A DNA stretch of 64,000 nt from Candidatus Eisenbacteria bacterium (lineage in GTDB: Bacteria > Eisenbacteria > RBG-16-71-46), in contig JADLBL010000008.1 of the NCBI GenBank assembly GCA_020847735.1, positions 102,605-166,604 of the forward strand. The letters are read 5' to 3'. The translations under genes were made by a program, and so were the position numbers. The notes below the pieces were generated by a model. That model made no database searches and had not been told where the DNA came from. It worked only from the letters and a program-made list of their open reading frames with translations. Positions 59,301 through 64,000 of this stretch are shown one piece after another. Every line of letters begins with the position of its first letter. The first letter of the stretch is position 1.

Positions 59301-61280
59301 GTGCTCGACCGATTGCGGGGCCTTCTCATCGGAGGCCGAAAGAACCTCTTCGACCCACGCATCCACCACCAGCTCGCGCTGATCGCGTTCTTCGCGTGGG
59401 TGGGACTGGGTTCGGACGGGCTTTCGTCCTCGTCCTACGGCCCCGAAGAGGCGTTCCTCGCCCTCGGGCAGCACACCCACCTCGCACTCTACCTGACCGT
59501 GGCCACGGTGTTCACGGTCTTCCTGATCGCCGCGTCGTACACCCAGATCATCGAGCTGTTCCCGAGCGGCGGCGGCGGTTACCTGGTCGCGACCAAGCTG
59601 CTCGGCAGCGCGCCCGGCGTGGTCTCGGGCGCCGCGCTGGTCGTGGACTACGTGCTCACGATCTCGATCTCGGTGGCCTCGGGCTGCGACGCCATCTTCT
59701 CGTTCCTGCCGCACGGCTGGATGGCGCTGAAGCTGCCCATCGAGCTGCTGCTGGTCGCGGGACTCACCGGGCTGAACCTGCGCGGGATCAAGGAATCGGT
59801 GTCGGTGCTGATGCCGATCTTCGTCGCCTTCGTCCTCTCGCACTTCTTCATGATCGTCTACGGCGTGGCGACGCACCTGCCGCAGGTGCACACGCTGGTC
59901 GGCGACACGGTCGCCGACACCCGCAGCGCGGTGAACGAGCTGGGCTGGGTCACGGTCGTGCTGCTGTTCCTGAAGGCGTTCTCGCTCGGCGGCGGCACGT
60001 TCACGGGCATCGAGGCGGTCAGCAACAGCACCGCCATGCTGCGCGAACCCCGGGTCGAGACCGGCAAGCGGACCATGGCCTACATGGCGTTCTCGCTGTC
60101 GTTCACCGCCGGCGGCATCCTGCTCTGCTACCTGCTGTTCGGCATCGAGCACCAGACGGGCAAGACGCTCAACGCCGTTCTGTGGGAGTCCATGACGCGA
60201 AGCTGGAACGCGGACGGCTGGGACTTCGGCCGGTGGATCGTGGTCTTCACACTGCTCTCCGAGGGGGCGCTGCTGTTCGTCGCCGCCCAGACCGGCTTCA
60301 TCGCCGGGCCCGCCACGCTGGCGGCGATGGCGGTGGACAACTGGGTGCCCAAGCGCTTCGCGCACCTCTCGGAGCGGCTCGTCACCCAGAACGGCATCGT
60401 GACGATGGGACTCGCGGCGGTCGCGACGCTGCTCTACACACAGGGCTCGGTGAAGATCCTCGTCGTCATGTACTCGATCAACGTGTTCCTCACCTTCACG
60501 CTGTCGCAGATGGGCATGGTGCGGCACTGGTGGAACCTGCGGGCGACGCTGCCCCACTGGCGGCGCGCGATCTCGCTCGCGACGCTCGGCACGCTCGTCA
60601 CGGGCGCCATCCTGGTCGTCACCTCGATCGTCAAGTTCAAGCACGGCGGCTGGGTCACGCTGGTCGTGACCGGCACGTTCGTCGCGCTCTGCATGCTGGT
60701 CCGGCGCCATTACCATCAGGTGCGCGGCGTGCTCAAGAGCCTCGACGAGGTGCTCACCGACCTGCCGCTGCCCGAGCGCGAGGTCGCGCCCGAACTGGCG
60801 CCCGACGGGCCGACCGCCGTGGTGCTCGTCGAGGCGTACGCCGGCCTCGGCATCCACACGCTGCTGTCGGTGCAGCGCATGTTCCCGCGCCATTTCAAGA
60901 ACCTCGTGTTCGTCTCGGTCGGGCTCGTGGACTCGGGCCAGTTCAAGGGCACCGAGAGCGTCGCAGCGCTCGAGGAAAAGGTCCGCGGCGACCTCGAGAA
61001 GTACGTCGAGCTGGGCATGCGCATGGGCTACTACTCCGAATACCGCTTCACGCTCGGCACCGACCTGATCGAGGAACTCGAGCACATCTGCCTCGACCTG
61101 CAGAAGGAGTTCCGGCGCTCGATGGTGTTCGCCGGCCAGCTCGTCTTCCAGCGCGAGACGGTGTTCACGCGCACGCTCCACCACGAGACGGCGTTCTCCA
61201 TCCAGCGCCGGCTCCAGTTCGCGGGCATCCAGGTGATCATCCTGCCGATCCGGGTCTGGGAGCAGAAGCGATCGGCCTGA
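59301..61280 (+). CDS. APC-superfamily permease, KimA-like
   Basis: A 659-residue transporter with about twelve membrane helices and a ~170-residue cytosolic C-terminus. 'VGLGSDGLSSSSYGPEEAFL', 'SYTQIIELFPSGGGGYLVAT' and 'VVDYVLTISISVASGCDAIF' match the arrangement in the potassium importer KimA (YdaO) of Bacillus more than in ordinary amino-acid permeases, though fine specificity is not certain. GTG 59301 starts the gene; no c-di-AMP riboswitch is seen in the short leader. Upstream of fabI by 38 bases. Confidence 0.82.
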   Translation: MLDRLRGLLIGGRKNLFDPRIHHQLALIAFFAWVGLGSDGLSSSSYGPEEAFLALGQHTHLALYLTVATVFTVFLIAASYTQIIELFPSGGGGYLVATKLLGSAPGVVSGAALVVDYVLTISISVASGCDAIFSFLPHGWMALKLPIELLLVAGLTGLNLRGIKESVSVLMPIFVAFVLSHFFMIVYGVATHLPQVHTLVGDTVADTRSAVNELGWVTVVLLFLKAFSLGGGTFTGIEAVSNSTAMLREPRVETGKRTMAYMAFSLSFTAGGILLCYLLFGIEHQTGKTLNAVLWESMTRSWNADGWDFGRWIVVFTLLSEGALLFVAAQTGFIAGPATLAAMAVDNWVPKRFAHLSERLVTQNGIVTMGLAAVATLLYTQGSVKILVVMYSINVFLTFTLSQMGMVRHWWNLRATLPHWRRAISLATLGTLVTGAILVVTSIVKFKHGGWVTLVVTGTFVALCMLVRRHYHQVRGVLKSLDEVLTDLPLPEREVAPELAPDGPTAVVLVEAYAGLGIHTLLSVQRMFPRHFKNLVFVSVGLVDSGQFKGTESVAALEEKVRGDLEKYVELGMRMGYYSEYRFTLGTDLIEELEHICLDLQKEFRRSMVFAGQLVFQRETVFTRTLHHETAFSIQRRLQFAGIQVIILPIRVWEQKRSA

Positions 61281-61318
61281 AGCCCGGAGCCGGTGCGCCG
61301 GGCGGTGCGGGAGGTTTC

Positions 61319-62095
61319 ATGTACGGCATTGACCTGCAGGGCCGGCACGCGCTCGTCATGGGCGTCGCCAACCATCGCAGCCTGTCGTGGGCGATCGCCG
61401 AGTGCGTCGCCCGGGCCGGGGCGCAAGTGTGTCTGACCTACGCCAGCGAACGGCTGCGGCCCGACGTCGAGGCCCTGGCCGCGACGATCCCGGGCGCGAT
61501 CACGATCGGCTGCGACGTGACCCGCGACGAGGAGATCGACGCGGTCGCCAGGCAGCTCGGCGAGCGCTGGGGCTCGATCGAGATGCTCGTGCACGGCATC
61601 GCGTTCGCGCGCAAGGAGGACCTCGAGGGCGGCTTCGTCGCGACGCCGCGCGAGGGCTTCCAGCTCGCGCTCGAGGTGAGCGCGTACTCGTACCTCAACG
61701 TCGTCCACCGCACGCTGCCGCTGCTCGAGAAGAACGGCGCGAGCGTCCTCACGCTCACCTACCTCGCCGCCACCCGGGCGATCCGCAACTACAACGTCAT
61801 GGGCAGCGCCAAGGCGGTGCTCGAACAGGCGACGCGGCAGATGGCGTTCGAGCTGGGCGCGCGCGGGATTCGCGTGAACGCCCTGTCGGCGGGCCCGGTG
61901 AACACGCTCGCGGCGCGCGGCATTCGCGGATTCACCGAGATGCTCAAGGAGCACGCCGGCCAGGCGCCGCTCGCGCGCGGCATCACCAAGGAGGAGGTCG
62001 GAACCGCCGGCCTGTTCCTGCTCTCCGACCTGGCGAGCGGCATCACCGGCACGACGCTCTACGTGGACGCCGGCTGGCACATCCTCGGCATGTGA
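61319..62095 (+). CDS. fabI: Enoyl-[acyl-carrier-protein] reductase FabI
   Basis: A 258-residue short-chain dehydrogenase-type enoyl-ACP reductase. 'GRHALVMGVANHRSLSWAIA' is the NADH-binding loop, and Tyr148, Tyr158 and Lys165 in 'LTYLAATRAIRNYNVMGSAK' have the FabI spacing. 'SGITGTTLYVDAGWHILGM' closes the protein. It performs the last step of each fatty-acid elongation cycle. The stop overlaps the start of the next gene (TGATG). Confidence 0.96.
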   Translation: MYGIDLQGRHALVMGVANHRSLSWAIAECVARAGAQVCLTYASERLRPDVEALAATIPGAITIGCDVTRDEEIDAVARQLGERWGSIEMLVHGIAFARKEDLEGGFVATPREGFQLALEVSAYSYLNVVHRTLPLLEKNGASVLTLTYLAATRAIRNYNVMGSAKAVLEQATRQMAFELGARGIRVNALSAGPVNTLAARGIRGFTEMLKEHAGQAPLARGITKEEVGTAGLFLLSDLASGITGTTLYVDAGWHILGM

Positions 62096-63042
62096 TGGCG
62101 TCCCGCTTCGCCCTCGCGCGCCCCGCCACGCTGCTGATCGCGGCCGCGTGCACGATCGGCGCCGCACCGGCGAGCGCGCAGGCGCCGGCCGCGCGCGCGC
62201 TGCCCGAGAGCACGACGGTGATCCTGCTCGGCACCGGCATGCCGGTGCCCAACCACCTCGCGCAGGGTCCGGCGACGGCGGTCGTCGCGGGCGGGCGGCT
62301 GTTCGTGTTCGACGCCGGCCCGGGCGTGATGCGGCAGATGGACGCCGCCGGGCTTCCCTACCGCGGCGGGGCGATCACGGCGCTGTTCCTCACCCACCTG
62401 CACAGCGACCACACGCTCGGCTACCCGGACGTCCTCCTCACCTCGTGGGTGATGGGCCGCCGTACGCCGCTGCGCGTCGTCGGGCCGCCCGGCACGCGGC
62501 GCATGACCGAGCGGATCCTCGAGGCCTGGAGCGAGGACATTGACGTGCGCACGAACGGCCTCGAGCGCGGCCAGCCCGGCGGCTGGCGCGCGGATGTGCG
62601 CGAGACGGGCGGCGGCGTGGTGTACGACTCGGCCGGCGTCACCATTCGCGCGATCCCGGTGATGCACGGCGACTGGAAGCACGCGCTCGCCTACCGCGTG
62701 GACGCGCCCGGCAAGTCGGTGGTGATCTCCGGCGACACCGCGCCCTGCCCCGCGCTCGAACAGGCCGCCCGCGGCGTGGACGTGCTGATCCACGAGGTCT
62801 ACCCGGAGGTGCGCCTGAAGCCCGAGGACCGCCCGGGCGGAGACGCGTGGCCCAGGTACATGCACGCGTTCCACACCTCCGACCGCGAGCTCGGCGCGAT
62901 CGCCGCGCGCGCGCAGCCAAAGCGCCTCGTGCTCCACCACATCGTGCGCATGGGCGGCACCGACGAGGAACTGATCGCGGGCGTGCGCGCCGGCGGATTC
63001 ACCGGGCCGGTGACCATCGGGCATGACCTCGAGCGCTACTGA
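62095..63042 (+). CDS. Exported metallo-beta-lactamase-fold hydrolase
   Basis: A 315-residue protein with a signal peptide (ending 'APASAQA') and an RNase Z-like MBL fold: 'VILLGTGMPVPNHLAQGPAT', 'ALFLTHLHSDHTLGYPDVLL', 'SVVISGDTAPCPALEQAARG', 'VLIHEVYPE' and 'RLVLHHIVRMGG' supply the metal ligands. The export signal argues against tRNA processing and for a periplasmic hydrolase, e.g. arylsulfatase- or lactonase-like. Coupled to fabI by an overlapping stop/start. Confidence 0.85.
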   Translation: MASRFALARPATLLIAAACTIGAAPASAQAPAARALPESTTVILLGTGMPVPNHLAQGPATAVVAGGRLFVFDAGPGVMRQMDAAGLPYRGGAITALFLTHLHSDHTLGYPDVLLTSWVMGRRTPLRVVGPPGTRRMTERILEAWSEDIDVRTNGLERGQPGGWRADVRETGGGVVYDSAGVTIRAIPVMHGDWKHALAYRVDAPGKSVVISGDTAPCPALEQAARGVDVLIHEVYPEVRLKPEDRPGGDAWPRYMHAFHTSDRELGAIAARAQPKRLVLHHIVRMGGTDEELIAGVRAGGFTGPVTIGHDLERY

Positions 63043-63193
63043 CGGTGACCGGCCCGGTCCACGGACCGCGAAGACCCCGCATCGCGGGTCGGTCCCGCCC
63101 GCCGGAGCGCCGGGCGCGCCCCGCGACAATGGCTTCAAGCCCGGGCGCGGCGGGTCCGATACCCGATCCGGATTCCCGCCTTCCGGAGGCCCC

Positions 63194-63706
63194 ATGCTCA
63201 CCCTGAGCGGCACGCTCGACCCGTTCCTGCCCATCCAGATCCTGCGCCTGCTCCAATCGGCGCGGGCGACCGGACGGCTCGAGTTCACCCGCGGGGACGA
63301 GTGCGCCGAGGTCTTCGTGCTCGACGGCCTGTCGGCCTTCACGCGGACGTCCGCGCTGCACCAGCGCCTCGGCGACGTGCTGGCCGAAGCCGGTCTCGTC
63401 CATCCCGAGGCCACCGAGTTCGCCGCCGCCTGGCAGCAGGACGTGCCCGGCAAGCGCCTCGGCCAGGTGCTCGTCGAAAGCGGCGCGCTCACGCCCGAAC
63501 AGCTCGACTGGGCCGTGCTCGAGGTTCAGCGGCGCATCCTGCGCGACCTGCTCCTCTGGCAGGACGGCGCCTTCGCCTTTCACCGCGGCGAGTGCGCGGT
63601 GGACGAGGACATCACGCTCGACCTCGACCTGGACCGCCTGCTGACCGAAGCCCTGCGGTCGCGCGAAGCCGCCGAGCTCGCGACCCGGACCGACCGCGCC
63701 GCCTGA
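63194..63706 (+). CDS. DUF4388 protein
   Basis: A 170-residue protein beginning 'MLTLSGTLDPFLPIQILRLL', the start of the DUF4388 (PATAN-like) domain, followed by 'ATGRLEFTRGDECAEVFVLD' and a second region 'GQVLVESGALTPEQLDWAVL'. Such proteins are linked to two-component and gliding/regulatory systems in GC-rich bacteria. ATG 63194 has GGAGG five bases upstream; the frame remains open upstream to 63023 without family similarity. Confidence 0.82.
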   Translation: MLTLSGTLDPFLPIQILRLLQSARATGRLEFTRGDECAEVFVLDGLSAFTRTSALHQRLGDVLAEAGLVHPEATEFAAAWQQDVPGKRLGQVLVESGALTPEQLDWAVLEVQRRILRDLLLWQDGAFAFHRGECAVDEDITLDLDLDRLLTEALRSREAAELATRTDRAA

Positions 63707-63869
63707 CCGTGCCGGGCGCGCGGGGCGCCGATGGCGCACGCGCGGAGGGTGTGGGATTCGCGATGGAGCCGCGACCGTGCACAGTCCGACGGCGCGCGAG
63801 TGAGTAGGTCGTCCTTCGCGCGTCCGGAAGCGCGATCTGGGTGGACGCATCCCGGTCTCCCGCCCGCCC

Positions 63870-64000
63870 TCACGCCCCAGGCGCTGGCGCCTGGACACGC
63901 CTCGCGCTCGCGGGGGCCAGGCACGTGAGTGCGTGCCGAAAGAGGTCCTCGAGCGGCAGCTCGAGCCGGTCCGCGAACCGCGACGCCGCCCACCTGGCCT
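63870..64000 (-). CDS. Possible C-terminal end of a gene entering from the right
   Basis: A minus-strand frame without stop enters at 64000 and ends with TGA at 63870, encoding 'ARWAASRFADRLELPLEDLF' and 'RHALTCLAPASARRV'. Codon use fits the core genome, but only 42 residues are visible and no family can be named. A strong 8-bp palindrome around 63876-63893 at its end may be a terminator. The rest of 63707-63869 shows no gene. Confidence 0.4.
   Translation of the reverse strand, partial: ARWAASRFADRLELPLEDLFRHALTCLAPASARRVQAPAPGA

Noticed and set aside
1..64000. CRISPR arrays, rRNA and tRNA genes
   Set aside because: No regularly spaced repeat series and no rRNA- or tRNA-like folds were found on either strand by eye.

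Overview
The window looks like part of a GC-rich bacterial chromosome. Three secreted proteins end in FlgD-type Ig-like sorting domains ('APNPS/A...' plus 'FDAAGRRVRRL'-like strands). Together with a DUF4388 protein, a cobalamin-riboswitch TonB receptor and a very high-GC core, this fits a GC-rich FCB-type lineage such as Candidatus Eisenbacteria. That placement is inference; no rRNA or tRNA gene was found to support it.

Positions 1-37.7 kb are a mosaic mobile/defence island. An AbiTii-domain gene lies near the left edge. A 9.25-kb recombinase-trio element (2133-11384) carries three tyrosine recombinases plus two secreted-protein genes. It splits a DUF932 gene whose halves lie at 1713-2132 and 11385-11696. 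An IS21-family insertion (7093-9396, 5-bp target duplication GTACT) in turn splits the middle recombinase. To the right is a plasmid/phage-like module read leftward: XRE regulator, two winged-helix proteins, two RuvC-like nucleases, a Rad52-like protein, a RecB-type nuclease, a RadC-like protein and DUF932. A SPARTA system (TIR-APAZ plus short Argonaute, 14332-17293) sits inside it on the opposite strand. A cluster of DnaA boxes precedes a small protein and a large serine recombinase (19.9-21.9 kb).

A mercury-type operon (27159 down to 21953) follows: CsoR-like repressor, YHS-like metal protein, MerTP fusion, CMD protein, an HMA protein with an in-frame TGA exactly in its CxxC position, ArsR, MerA-like reductase, membrane protein and thiol-redox protein. 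Three of these genes carry a stop or frameshift. The block is bounded by a 36-bp direct repeat of serine-recombinase 3' coding sequence. A type I restriction-modification operon (hsdR-hsdS-hsdM), an SF2 helicase, and a ribbon-helix-helix/tyrosine integrase pair close the island.

From 37.7 kb on the sequence is ordinary chromosome: a BaiN/HI0933 flavoprotein, rhodanese-MBL protein, lipid and transport genes, a Nudix-MBL fusion, lysine aminotransferase with an Lrp regulator (consensus sigma70 promoter, apparently leaderless), thrH, polysaccharide genes, a Ste24-like protease, a B12 uptake operon (riboswitch, terminator, BtuB, beta-propeller protein), a family-5 uracil-DNA glycosylase, a KimA-like permease, fabI, an exported MBL hydrolase and a DUF4388 protein.
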